A DNA stretch of 64,000 nt, taken from positions 5,332,001 through 5,396,000 of the forward strand of contig CM106586.1 in assembly GCA_048013815.1 (NCBI GenBank), given 5' to 3'. Within the stretch, counting starts at the first letter, position 1; each line of letters opens with the position of its first letter. Below the pieces are notes generated by a model. The model was given only the letters and a program-made list of their open reading frames with translations. It was not told the DNA's origin and ran no database searches. This stretch comes from Setoptus koraiensis (lineage: Eukaryota > Arthropoda). Shown in pieces: positions 40,950 to 51,949 of the stretch. Both the position numbers and the translations under genes were made by a program.

Positions 40950-42888
40950 TTTCGAAATTAATTAGAGCACGCCAATCAATAATGAAATGCAATTTTTTAA
41001 TTCGAAGTTTCCGCTTCCAATATGTGTTAAATTATGTCCCACAAAGCATTTGTGCGTGCTTCATTGGACGGGACTGTAGAAAGAGTCTAATAATATTTTT
41101 TTTCGGAATGTAGTGAAAAAAAAAAACTTCTAGCGACTCTCTACGAATTTGTATCCGACGAGTCCATTTTTGGCACAACTTTTCATCGGTGTGAACTTGC
41201 AACGCTATCACTCGCCGAATGAATATCAAGGTGCACGCGAAATTTTAAATGTCATGGAACGAATAAAAAAACTTTTTTCACTAAATAGAATCCTACTCTG
41301 ATAGCTAGAATCGTTGGTCTTCGTGCTGTTAGTCGAAATGTTTCGCCACATTTTCAATTTTCTAATTTGCAATGAGGAGCTATCTGACAAACTCGACCCC
41401 GAATATCGAGGTTTCGATGGATCTTGCGGACCCGATCGTTGGTTGTCTTCGATCTTTGAAAGAGTTCTTTTGTTGTTTTTCGAATGCAATTTAGAGTTAA
41501 TGGCTTCGGAGGATTTTCTTCGGATCCCTTCCTCTTCCATGGTCCAAGAGATTTGAGAATGTTCTTTGAGCTCAAGTTTTTCGACCACTCTTCACGACGT
41601 ATGTTGAACTCGGTTATAGCGTTTATTTCGAGAGAGTGTTGTAGCTGGCAACAAGTGTCAAGGTGATTAATTAACAGCATGCCATCGCAACCGTTTGGAT
41701 ATTTCTGGATATTTTGTCCAATGTGTTCGTCGAATTTAAGCCTCGGATGAGTAACTCAGCTTGTGGCGATCATTGTATTACAATAGTTGGGGTTAGTTGT
41801 CAGTAATGGAGCAGTTGCATGTATGTGGCAACGACAATTTATTAATTAATTAGCATGTGCACAACAACGGTTTCGGTATGGGCAGCCCATTTTCGGCTGA
41901 GTTGAGTCATTCCGCTGCCGTTACACCTCTGCCATAAGTCGTCCTTCTCACCCTGTCTAGACACTTTCTGATTTAGCTCACTGACAGCCCACCGACTATA
42001 CTAATTAGCACTGTCGACTGCGATTTCAATGGCACTGGCGTCAGCCCTGGCCAAGGATTATCAACTCGATATTTGAAACAAGTTGATTGTTCAACCAAAG
42101 CTGACGGGCTGGCTTGTTGTTAGCTACTTGTTGCTGTTTTCGTCGACACAACAACAACAATGACAAGCGCAGTCTATCAATTCGCAGTTGCCTCTATTTG
42201 TAGGAAGTTCTTTGGCGGCGTTCTTTTCGGAATAGTCAAATTCTCTTGGCTAGAACACAATTCTTTTGGCTCACTTTTCCATTAGAATCCGCCCTCGTTC
42301 TCTTGACTGAAGGCTGACTGTCGACACCGGCAACGTGAGCCGCAATTCTGACATTGTTTGTTTACCACTGCTTGCTGTTGTTATTGTCTGGAAACAGAAA
42401 GACAACAATTACGGCTAACTTGCAACTTGCGAATGAGTTTTACTAGATATTTTTCTCCTTGCTGATGCTGTGCCGGACGGACAATGAGTCTTGTGTTTTT
42501 ATACTTTCTCCAATGGCTCTAACCTTTGTCTTAAAAAATTTATGACTTGACGCTACAAGCGTCGTTTTTGAGGCGAAGATGCCGCACACGATCCGGCCAA
42601 AACAACCTGCCATCTAGTGCCAGCTGAATCATTATTATTTGCCAGGCCAAGCTCAATGGTGTCTCAGAATAGAATTACCGATCAACCGAGGAGCCCCAGC
42701 GAGCTGTGTCGTCCGGACTAATCCAAGCGAGCACTCGTTGATGAATGGAAGAAACGAGGAAGATGCGGCCACGCTGAATCAAAGGAAAACTCGCCAGGAA
42801 TATTGATACTGATAATATTAATACTGATAATATCATTATTGTCGATCCGATACAAATCGACCTAATTAACTCTGATAGCCCAACTCCA
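40950..42888. other. Intergenic region upstream of MOSPD2
   Basis: Begins with the 5' flank of copy 8. A minus-strand open frame of 120 codons at 41226-41588 is Ser/Lys/Asn-rich without a recognised domain. The rest, to 42888, is probably the 5' region of MOSPD2. Confidence 0.45.
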
Positions 42889-44631
42889 ATGACGGCAACT
42901 CTGGCGGTCGCAAATACGGCTGGCGCGGTCCAGCATGGCCGCCTACACGGAGCGGTTCCGCAACCGGATGACAGACGGGCAAACAAATCGGCCGATGCCA
43001 ATAGCAACAGCAAAAGTGCATTAGCTCTGGTGGAGGTGAGACAAAAATTTTTGCAGTATGCCCAGACGAATCCCGGCAGGGTGAATGAACGAGACTTGGA
43101 GCGCCTCAAAACAGACGACTGGTATCTGAAACGCTACCTGTTGGCTAGAAATCGAAGGGTCCAAGACACTGTGGACATGCTGAAGCACACAATGGAATGG
43201 CGCAACCTGTCCGGCATTCACCTGTCCGAGGATGCTATGTTTCCGCGAGAATTCTACAAAATAGGCGCCCTGTTTCCGTACGAGAACGACAAACGGGGCA
43301 ATTTGGTTCTGTATATGCGCATCAAATATCACAAGAAAATCACTGAATTAGCTGAGGTCGAGAAGCACTTTTTGGTGCACATTCTCGAGAAAATAGATCG
43401 CATAACCAATGGCAAGGGCTGGTCAATTGTTTTCGATTGTCATGAGGCCGGCTACTCCAACTGCGACCTGGAATTTCTGCAATTCTTGGTTTCGTGCGCC
43501 ACCGAACGCGCCCCCGTGGGCCTCCAATGCATAATAGTGTACAGGTTGCCCTGGGTACTGAATGCCTTTTGGAGTTTGGCCCAAAAATTGTTGCCCGCTT
43601 ATCTGGCGAACAGGGTGCGCTTTTGCGATGAAACAAGCGTTTTGCAGCTCATAGACAGGGACAATTTGCCCGACTATATGGGCGGCACATGCCGGCGCAA
43701 CTACCGCTGGATCCCGCCCGGCAGCCCGTCGGTGTTCAAGCTGGCCCGCGCGTACGGAATATCCGACCAGGATATAGAGGTGCTGTTGCCACAGTTTCAG
43801 GCATTTTTGGACGAGGCCGACGAGGCACTCAACAGCGGCGATTACGTGGATCCGCCCGCCGCAATAACGCGCTACGTGAACAATCCCGAAACGGCCGGCG
43901 ACATGACGGCGGATTTGGTCGGGCTGCCGGGCTCGGGCGAGCGCAGCCGGACAAACTGTGACGGGACCAGCAGCGAATCGCAGCATCATTTGGACGGGAC
44001 GCAAGCCGTCGATTACGACCCATCACTGGTGCGCGTATTCCCGCAACAATTGTGCATATTTGCACCCGATTCCGATGGGCTGCACTGGGCCCGGCTGATT
44101 ATTTTCAACCCTAGCCAACACAATACCCTCGCTTTCAAGCTCCGAACGAACAGACCGACAGCCTATCGGGTGCAGCCGGCCCGAGGATTGGTGGCGCCGG
44201 GCTCGTGTGTTACGCTGCGGCTATCGCTACTTGAGGAGCACAAACAGGGGGACAGTTTTCTGGTGATTGGCCAACGCGTGCCCGGACGCGTGCAAAGGAT
44301 GTCGGCCGGCGAGTTTGAGTCCATATGGCGGCAGCAGCAATCGACCGGCGGCCACAAACAAACTTGCGTGAGGCTGGCCTCTCAAATCGGGCGAGCGACC
44401 GCTGTTTCCGGTGGTGGCCTTGCAACGAACACGAAGGCAACGAGGCAAACAATGGGAAAATTGTCAATGGGAATGGGAAAATTGTCCCGCCGGCAGCAAC
44501 AATTAGATGGTGGGGGCCAGATACTCGAGCTGATGGCCACTTGCCGATGGTTGGAGCGAGGCCAGACTGTCTCGATACTCGTCAACGTAGTGCTTTTGTT
44601 GATCATGATGAATGTTTTGTATTTCAAGTGA
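42889..44631 (+). CDS. MOSPD2: MOSPD2: CRAL-TRIO plus MSP-domain ER tether (580 residues)
   Basis: MOSPD2 is a tail-anchored ER protein whose MSP domain binds FFAT motifs and so bridges the ER to other organelles. Domain order matches: CRAL-TRIO N-helical part (residues about 45-105, DDWYLKRYLLARNRRVQDTV); CRAL-TRIO lipid-binding domain (about 115-275, with GNLVLYMRIKYH, GWSIVFDCHEAG, QCIIVYRLPWVLNAFW and DYMGGTCRRNYRW); MSP domain (about 374-470, with RLIIFNPSQHNTLAFKLRT and RVQPARGLVAPG); and one hydrophobic segment at the extreme C-terminus (SILVNVVLLLIMMNVLY), the tail anchor. The length fits the family (human about 518). No introns are needed. A poly(A) signal AATAAA is at 44900-44905. 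GC-rich codon use, unlike the genes right of 49 kb. Confidence 0.93.
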   Translation: MTATLAVANTAGAVQHGRLHGAVPQPDDRRANKSADANSNSKSALALVEVRQKFLQYAQTNPGRVNERDLERLKTDDWYLKRYLLARNRRVQDTVDMLKHTMEWRNLSGIHLSEDAMFPREFYKIGALFPYENDKRGNLVLYMRIKYHKKITELAEVEKHFLVHILEKIDRITNGKGWSIVFDCHEAGYSNCDLEFLQFLVSCATERAPVGLQCIIVYRLPWVLNAFWSLAQKLLPAYLANRVRFCDETSVLQLIDRDNLPDYMGGTCRRNYRWIPPGSPSVFKLARAYGISDQDIEVLLPQFQAFLDEADEALNSGDYVDPPAAITRYVNNPETAGDMTADLVGLPGSGERSRTNCDGTSSESQHHLDGTQAVDYDPSLVRVFPQQLCIFAPDSDGLHWARLIIFNPSQHNTLAFKLRTNRPTAYRVQPARGLVAPGSCVTLRLSLLEEHKQGDSFLVIGQRVPGRVQRMSAGEFESIWRQQQSTGGHKQTCVRLASQIGRATAVSGGGLATNTKATRQTMGKLSMGMGKLSRRQQQLDGGGQILELMATCRWLERGQTVSILVNVVLLLIMMNVLYFK

Positions 44632-44979
44632 CCACAAGTGGCCACCGCAATCCAATCCGCGCGCGACGGGCGCCGTGAAAATCATAGAAAATATTCACGT
44701 AAATAATATTCAACAATTAATATTGTGCGTTACTATCACTGTCGCTAGTCGGATTGTGGGATGAGCTGGCGCGGTGTGCGGCCAGCTTCAACTGATAATA
44801 TCAAATGGATAATATCAAGTGGATATGCACTCATGCCCGCCGTGCGACTGTCTATAATATCGACTCGATATCACTGTCAGTATTACCATTATCGTGCATA
44901 ATAAACAGACGAACGTCCGCAAAGTTGCCATGATGAAATAAGCGAAATGAATGGCCCGTAAGAATGTGCGAGGATGTCG

Positions 44980-45043
44980 CGGATTATCCGCCGCTCATAC
45001 ATGCTCACGTTACATGAGTCGTGTATCGGCGGCGGATAATCCG
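44980..45043. other. Perfect 15-bp stem palindrome with GGATTA sites
   Basis: CGGATTATCCGCCGC (44980-44994) is exactly inverted at 45029-45043 around a 34-nt loop. Each arm holds GGATTA/TAATCC, the core bound by K50 homeodomains such as Otx and Bicoid. A regulatory role is inference. Confidence 0.7.
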
Positions 45044-45360
45044 TATCGATGGTGCTAAGCAAACATGCGAGCGGCCTTACTGTTTGCATACACAGGTAGA
45101 TGGAATGGAGCGTCGGATTGAGTCACTGTCACTAGTTAACTGGGTCATAGAATCTGCTCGGCGTCTTGAACTCATCGGCGTCACTGGTCAAACCACTTTG
45201 TGTGTCGTTGTTCGTGTTGTTTGCTCGCAAGGCGGGGGCTGTGTGCCGGCCGGCCGGCCGGCCATTTAGCCGCTAAGCCAATTTTGAGCTCTCTGGCTGC
45301 GTCCCGAGCTCGTCGAGAATCGTCGACAGTCGTCAGTCGGCAGTGGCTTCGATCGTGGGC

Positions 45361-45444
45361 GTCGCAATTCATGATTCGAGAGTCGCGATTCATGATTCCA
45401 GAGTCGCGATTCATGATTCAAGAGTCATGATTCATGACTCTCGA
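45361..45444. repeat. 21-bp minisatellite
   Basis: Four copies of a 21-bp unit containing GTCGCGATTCATGATTC. The multiple-of-three period produces open frames on both strands. Confidence 0.88.
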
Positions 45445-46457
45445 CTCTCGACGGCCGACGCTCGGCTCTTGACTCGCAATCTCAACTGTGAAACCCGCCA
45501 GACGTAACAGTGCAGCGAAACAGCCAGCTCAACAACGAGAAGAAAAAGTGTTTTCCCTGGGAATTACCAAGCCACAAGGCTCAGATGGCGGCCGACAAGT
45601 TGTTGCAGCAGCGATGTCTCTGGCAAACAAAGTGGCTCGGCTCGCCTGAGCACGGCATCCCCGACAAGAAGCCAATCAGCCGGCCAGCCAGCCACTCCAT
45701 GTGAATGACCACTGACAAAAAGTTTGTTGCTGTTGTTGTTGCTGTTGCTGTCGCTGGTTAATTAGAGCCAGCGCTTGTATGGTGTGTGTGTGTGAGAGAG
45801 CGACTCGAGAGAAAGGAACTGACTCGATCATGCAATCACTTTTACGGCCACCGTAGACATGCAATGAGTTGCCACTTGATCAGCGGCGCCGAGCCAACAA
45901 ACTCTAATAAGCCAGCAACTAATAAGCGAAAGTAGGGTATTTACATGCCCCTGGCTGGCTGCGATTGTCTTCATTATCGGCCGTCGAGACAACATCGGCG
46001 CCAGCATCGAGCGACCAGACGCAACAGACGAGCGAGCGAGCCCTGAGAAGCGGACTGAAGAAGAAAACTTTCAGCAAGTTTCGTGCAACAATCGCTAACT
46101 GCCACACACAAGCAAACTATTGACACGCCAGCGCCAACGAACCGCCGACGCAGCCAATCAGACCATGGCTGAGATCTAGTTTTTCGAGCAGTCTTTTCAT
46201 TGTCCATTCACTCGTCGTCGTCGTCGTGTTTGTCGCGACAACAGCAGCAGCAACAGCGACAACAACGGCATCAGCGACAGCAACAGCAACAACAATTGTC
46301 AATTGAAAAGTGTCGCCAATTGTCAGCCAGCCAGCAACAGTGCGCCAGTGGGCCAGAAATGGACAACACCAACTCTGGTTAGACTGTCACCGTTAGTTAA
46401 TCAGGGCAATTGCAGGCGACATTGCATCGTTTGTAGCGTCGTCACACAACAGTCTAG

Positions 46458-48722
46458 ATGCACTTGTTAAAACTCCAGGCCGCCAGTGCAGCATCGAGGG
46501 CCCGCCAGAAGCGCACCGTCGCTACCCCACTACCGCTAAATACACCGACCGCTGACGAATGGCACCCGCATGCGGTCGCCCGTCACAAGTGCCACCGAAA
46601 GGCGCCGAATAGGCCCCGAACGACCGCAACGAATACCCCAAGCAGCGCCCCAAGCAGCGCCCCAAGCAGCGCCCCAAGCAGCGCCCCAAACAGTGCCCCA
46701 ACAAACAGCAACAAAGCTACAGCAGCGTGCCTGCTGACGCTGTGGCTGCTCGTCATTTTGTACGTCATTGTGAGCGCCCTCTACGGGGCCCAGCCCGCCA
46801 GCGGCCAGGTACTGTCCTTTCCGCGCCTATTGGGCATTCACCATCAGACACTGTCAACGAGATCTCATCATCATCATAACAACAATCAACAGCGACAACA
46901 GCGCCAGACAACGTCGTCCTCGCAACAACAGCAACAACAACAACAACAGTCCGGTCAGACAAACGGCAACAGTTCCTCATCCTCAAGTGGCTGGCACTTT
47001 CCTCGGCTCTCTCAAGAGCAAGCGGCCGACGTGATACTGACGGGCGTTCAGGTGATTGGCAAAATTGCGCAAGCGGAAACGAGCTTGAATTTTTGTCGCA
47101 CGCCCGACGGTCAAGAGGGCGAATGCAGCGACATACGAAAATGTTTGTGGCTCATGCTGGACAGATCACGGCTACGGCAGTCGGTTTGTTTGCGCAATCT
47201 CATAATACCCGCAGTGTGCTGTCCGAACAGCGCAACCGGAAGTAGCGGCAGCCAACAATCACCCGTCAACAAAACGGAGCCGCTGACCGGCGCAACGGAC
47301 GCCGGCCAGCCAGCCCTGCTCAAGGCAAAGGCGCCCCGCAAGCGCAAGCCGCTCGACCATTATCAATTGAGGCCGCTCAACATGACCAGCACCCAGCAGC
47401 AGACGGTGGCCGGGCCGGCCACGGGCACCGCGTCGCTCATAATCAGGAACCACCATCAGCAGCAGCAGCAGCAGACCGCGTCCAGCAGCACGTCCACAAC
47501 CACTGCCCGGCCCGACGGCAACCGGCCCGACGGGTCGCACTCGATGCATCACAGCGTTCTCACCGTTTCATCGGGATCGTTTGACAGCACGACGCCAGCA
47601 GTCAGCAATCAGTCGAGCGCGGCGCCGCCACAGTCGCCCACAAACAACCAAACCACAACAACGTACCCGTGGTCCAACAGCACCAGCTGCGGCGAGGGCG
47701 GCCGACTGCGCACGGGCCGCATTGTGGGCGGCAGCGACTCGAAGCAGGGCCAGTGGCCCTGGATGAGCGCCATCTATCTGAGCAAGAATCACGGGGCCGA
47801 GTTTTGGTGCGGGGGCGCGCTCATCAACAGCAGGTACATTTTGACTGCGGCGCATTGTTTGTCGGACCAGCGCGGCAACAAGTACCTGACCGAACAGATA
47901 ACGGTTAAATTGGGCGGCGTTGATCTAGTCAAGCACCAGGCCCCCCCGAACAGATTGCATCATCATCAGCAGCACAACGGCGCCAACGAGCAGCAACCGC
48001 TATACAGCGACGAGGGCAGCATACTGGACAACAACAACCACAACGAGCTTAGCATCACCCAAATACTGTCCAAGGCGCTGTTGGGCAGCGCGGCCAAGGC
48101 CATTTTTCAGCAAGCGACCGGCGGCGGCCCGTCGCGATCGATGGCGTCGGGCGGTGCGCCGACCGGCTCGGGCTCGGGACCCGCAAACAGCAGGGACCAG
48201 CAGCAGCAGCACTATTTCAGCGAGTACAAGGCCACCGCTGTGAAGCAGCACCCCAAATTTCAGCGCCACGGCTTCTACAACGACATCGGGCTCATCGAGC
48301 TGGCCGAAGAGGTCCAGTTCGACGAGCACATTCAGCCCGTTTGTTTGCCCGGCCACTCGGACTTGCAGCGCGATTTCACCGGCTACATGGCCACCGTGCT
48401 GGGCTGGGGCACGCTCAGCTACGGCGGCCCGAGCAGCAAATCGCTGCAACAGGTGACTATGCCTATTTGGACAAACAAAGACTGTGATGATAGATACCTA
48501 CAGCCCATTGGTAAAACATTCCTATGCGCCGGCTTCTTGCAAGGCGGCAAAGACGCCTGCCAGGGCGACTCGGGCGGCCCGCTCATGATCAGCGACGCGA
48601 CGGGCCGCTGGACACTGCACGGTATTGTGTCGTTTGGAAAGACTTGCGCCCAGGCCGGTTACCCGGGCGTCTACACGAAAGTCACCGAGTATCTCGGCTG
48701 GATAAAGGACAACATTCGATGA
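46458..48722 (+). CDS. Clip-domain serine protease with N-terminal hydrophobic anchor (754 residues)
   Basis: A trypsin-like S1 protease of the arthropod clip-domain class, which acts in haemolymph cascades (clotting, melanisation, Toll activation) or cuticle formation. A ~90-residue basic N-terminus with a 12-bp-encoded SSAP repeat precedes a hydrophobic stretch (LLTLWLLVILYVIVSALYG), so it may be a signal anchor rather than a cleaved signal. A clip domain with six cysteines follows (about 212-255, NFCRTPDGQEGECSDIRKCL to CCP), then Gln/Ser/Thr-rich linkers. Activation would cut at R|IVGG near residue 422. The triad is visible: TAAHC, NDIGLIEL and CQGDSGGP; DACQGDSGGP implies trypsin-like specificity. 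About 90 extra residues lie between the His and Asp motifs. Single exon; AATAAA at 48929-48934. Confidence 0.92.
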   Translation: MHLLKLQAASAASRARQKRTVATPLPLNTPTADEWHPHAVARHKCHRKAPNRPRTTATNTPSSAPSSAPSSAPSSAPNSAPTNSNKATAACLLTLWLLVILYVIVSALYGAQPASGQVLSFPRLLGIHHQTLSTRSHHHHNNNQQRQQRQTTSSSQQQQQQQQQSGQTNGNSSSSSSGWHFPRLSQEQAADVILTGVQVIGKIAQAETSLNFCRTPDGQEGECSDIRKCLWLMLDRSRLRQSVCLRNLIIPAVCCPNSATGSSGSQQSPVNKTEPLTGATDAGQPALLKAKAPRKRKPLDHYQLRPLNMTSTQQQTVAGPATGTASLIIRNHHQQQQQQTASSSTSTTTARPDGNRPDGSHSMHHSVLTVSSGSFDSTTPAVSNQSSAAPPQSPTNNQTTTTYPWSNSTSCGEGGRLRTGRIVGGSDSKQGQWPWMSAIYLSKNHGAEFWCGGALINSRYILTAAHCLSDQRGNKYLTEQITVKLGGVDLVKHQAPPNRLHHHQQHNGANEQQPLYSDEGSILDNNNHNELSITQILSKALLGSAAKAIFQQATGGGPSRSMASGGAPTGSGSGPANSRDQQQQHYFSEYKATAVKQHPKFQRHGFYNDIGLIELAEEVQFDEHIQPVCLPGHSDLQRDFTGYMATVLGWGTLSYGGPSSKSLQQVTMPIWTNKDCDDRYLQPIGKTFLCAGFLQGGKDACQGDSGGPLMISDATGRWTLHGIVSFGKTCAQAGYPGVYTKVTEYLGWIKDNIR

Positions 48723-49545
48723 AAAAGTGTATATGTATGTAGTAACTTATGTATATATATAGAGAGAGAGACTGGGGCACAAAAGTCACCTATCCGTTCG
48801 CGAAATTTTGTTCGTTCGCTTGTTTTTTATTGTTTGTTTGTCAGTCGACGAACAAATAACTGATCAACTCCGAACGTCTCCCTGTAGTAGGCCGTGTGTA
48901 GGCGGACAACCTCAGTAACGTTAATAATAATAAAAAAAAGCAAACACTCACATTACATAATAATCTGATGCTCTGTAGGTGCCACAGTGCCGAAGTGATG
49001 CTGCTTCAGACGAGCCTCGGTTCATCTGTCGCAAGCATGATTTATATCACATCTAACAAACACATCACTGGCTACACGTCAATCATTATTATAGTGCACC
49101 ACAGTTACCACTCGGCTAGATCAGCGTCATGTTTTATTGGACCAAAATGAATCATTGGGAAATGAAAAGAGTAAACAAAGATTACGCTATGCTCACGCAA
49201 GCCAGCATTATCTTGATTAGAGTGGCGGTTGCATACATATATATATATGTGGTGTGTAACGACGACAATTGTGTAACGACAATCAATTATGATTGGTTGC
49301 ATAGACCCAGTCAGTAGCGATGATAAACAATGTTGAACATTTTATGCTCACTGCTTCCATAACACATTGCTTCTGGTAAGCTCATCATCCAATTGTTACA
49401 AACAATTCCATTTTTGAATCACTTCAAGCAAAGTACTGCTGAAATTCTTCATCATAAGAACTAAGGACCGAATCTTAACAGCTTTCCCGCGACAATATTC
49501 TTGCAATAATAGACTAGCCAAACGGAAACTAAAATTCATTTTATC
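48723..49545. other. Spacer between protease and microprotein genes
   Basis: Protease 3' UTR with short TA and GA runs, then unique AT-rich sequence. No gene supported, though an upstream exon of the microprotein gene cannot be excluded. Confidence 0.5.
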
Positions 49546-50132
49546 ATGGGTCGACAAGCTATCTTGCCAACAATATGCGGTAAGCGGTAGCGACATGAGT
49601 CATCTTATAAATGGACCCCAGTCTCAAGTATATGATAACCGTTTCTAACTTTTTCCATACGATTCCATCATTTCCATCCAAATTAGCTTGTCTGATTATG
49701 CACATTCAAGCGATTCATTGCCAGCTCATGGGTGGAGTCTACGATTTTGGTGCTGGGCGCTCGGGAGAAATAAGAGGTTGGTTTTGATTGAACTGCCATT
49801 TTATTTGCTATCTCTTCTCTATTCAATAGCATTGATACAGTAACAAAATAACTCTCAAAAACCATATTTTGTAGGCTCTTTCACGCCGGCAGAAGTTGTG
49901 GCCATAATTTTGCTCGTCATGAGCATAATAGCCGGATTGGGGGTGACTCTCGCTTTCTGTTACATAGTGTCCAAAAAGCAAACAAACAATAAGGTAAGAA
50001 TGATGCGACGCCTTCCCTATTGGTCATTTTGAATACCTGCGCCTATGATATACCAATTGGAACATTTTGTTTTATTTCACTGTCAACTTCAATCTGTATA
50101 CTCAGTTAAACGGTAGCAGTAGTAACATCTAG
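49546..50132 (+). CDS. Split gene for a 59-residue single-pass membrane microprotein
   Basis: Three small exons join in frame: 49546-49579, 49875-49993 and 50106-50132. Donors are GTAAGC and GTAAGA; acceptors end TTTGTAG and ACTCAG. The product starts MGRQAILPTICGSFTPAEVV, has one clear transmembrane helix (AIILLVMSIIAGLGVTLAFC), then a short basic tail YIVSKKQTNNK and ends LNGSSSNI. All junction phases agree and the total is 180 nt. A poly(A) signal CCAATAAA lies near 50260. The first exon is the weakest part: a longer protein with an upstream ectodomain exon is possible. The middle exon with its helix and flanking splice sites is the firm part. Family not recognised. Confidence 0.6.
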
Positions 50133-50578
50133 CTTGGCTAATACCATTGGTCGGTGAGAGATGGAAGACTCGGACTTACAATTCAGAAACTATATGGGTA
50201 TTTTTAGTTCGGAAGGACTGCTCTGTTGATTGAGAAACACTGCTCTATTTGTACATACTAATCCAATAAAATCAAAGATTGACATCCCTTTCTTGCTCTC
50301 AAGTTGCCAGTATTCTACAAGCGCGTGTTACATAGGAGCTGGTTGCAAAGAAATGTCTCGCCTCTCCATGAAGGCGTTTTTCAATTTCTAAAGTGAAGAT
50401 AATGCTGCTATATTGGTGAAATTATGTTGCTTTGACTATGAAAATTACGTTATGCCACGACAAATTCTAGGATAATGGCAACAACAAGAAAAGTACAATG
50501 TGAGTGTGCCAATTTTATTTATTTTTTCGAGTAATTATTACATTCAGAGCTACTATATTATTATGAATTAATTTGACT

Positions 50579-51365
50579 TTAACAATTACATGATTCGCTT
50601 GATGTTTTGGGCTCATTGAGTCTGATTTGATCTGGGAAATCGTTTTTGTAAATTTCAACCTCGCTTTCTTGAGCTAGGCCGTTACGTGCCACGGTCAAGA
50701 AGGCGTTCTCTACGTTGATTGCATCTTTAGCACTGGTTTCAAAATATGGTATGTTGTTTTTACTTTGACACCAAGCTTGCGCTCTTTTGGTGGAAACCTG
50801 AGACCATTGAAGGAAAATAAAATTGATAATAAGTTAATGAACAGCATGAGACAAATGATGAGATTTGTTGTGTAAAGCGCACAACAACAATGACAACAGC
50901 CAATAATTGCGCAAGAGGCTTCTTTGTGGAAGCTTGTTTTGCATGAGTCATCCTAATTACACTTACAGCTCTGTTCTCTTGGTCGACCTTATTGCCTATA
51001 ACGATAAATGGAAAGTTTTCTGGATCTCTTGGTGAGGCCTGTATAAGGAATTCGTCGCGCCATGAATCTAGGGATTTAAATGTTGTTGGGGCCGTAACAT
51101 CGTACACTAGTACACAACAATCTGCACCACGATAAAAAGCAACACCAAGTGATTGAAAACGTTCTTGTCCGGCCGTGTCCCAAATTTGCATTGTTACTAG
51201 CCTCTCATCCACTACCACTTCTTTTGTAAGGAAATCAGCACCGATGGTGGCCTTATATTGATTGGAGAACTTTTTATTGACATACTGATTCATCAAGGAT
51301 GTCTTTCCAACTCCAGAATCTCCTAATATGATAACCTTCAACAGTATTTTCTTCTTTGAAGCCAT
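50579..51365 (-). CDS. Rab7: Rab7 small GTPase (205 residues, two exons)
   Basis: Rab7 controls late-endosome-to-lysosome traffic, autophagosome fusion and retromer recruitment. Exon 1 is 50967-51365 and exon 2 is 50579-50797, with a 169-nt GTAAGT...CAG intron in phase 0. The protein starts [20 protein letters not shown] (P-loop GDSGVGKT, residues 15-22), then switch [21 protein letters not shown], the guanine-base motif GNKVD and ETSAK. Exon 2 begins [20 protein letters not shown] and ends SSESCNC, a Cys-X-Cys geranylgeranylation signal as in Rab7 orthologues. Length matches (human 207). A longer upstream open frame exists, but MASKKK aligns with the family start. Confidence 0.97.
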
Positions 51366-51949
51366 AGCTGAATAATCAATTCGATAGGTATGATACGATG
51401 TAGGTAGGATTTGTAGATTAATTTTAATTATTATTGATAATAGTGATATTTTATTTACGCCCTCGCTAGAAACAAGAAAAAATATTACACCAACTACGTT
51501 TGTCTTTATATATGTATATATAGAGAGAGATACTTTTTGAAGCGCACAATAGAAGTAAACAAAATAAAAGCTGCGCATAGCTGAGCTTGCAGATATACAA
51601 TTGTGCCCAAGCACGATTATACAAATCGTACTTTTGCCTGCTCGATGGCACAAACACTCGCACCATTAATGTTCTTTTTTCGAACAAAAAAGGATCATGT
51701 GCCACCCAAAACCACGTTCTGTGCGAAAATCCATTGTTTATCGGGCACGTAGATTCGATTGTATACATTCGAACCCCTGCGTGCAATCAGCAGTTTTTAG
51801 GAGGCGCGCAGTTCGAACAACTTTCGGGCCGCCTGACTGAAAGACTTTCTCTGTACTGTATAACTGTCTGTTACGTAACAATCTCGACCAGGAATCTATC
51901 ATGCAATTTTTCGATGATAACTCTCCAGGAATAGAATAAAAATAATACA

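Larger units (their letters stand above)
44632..46457. other. Intergenic region between MOSPD2 and the serine protease
   Basis: Contains the MOSPD2 3' flank, a 15-bp stem palindrome at 44980-45043, a 21-bp minisatellite at 45361-45444, and, from about 46200, CAG/CAA-rich sequence likely to be the 5' UTR of the protease gene. No gene supported. Confidence 0.5.

Noticed and set aside
41226-41588. 120-codon minus-strand Ser/Lys-rich frame
   Set aside because: Overlapping frames on both strands have similar length and none shows a domain; left as non-coding.
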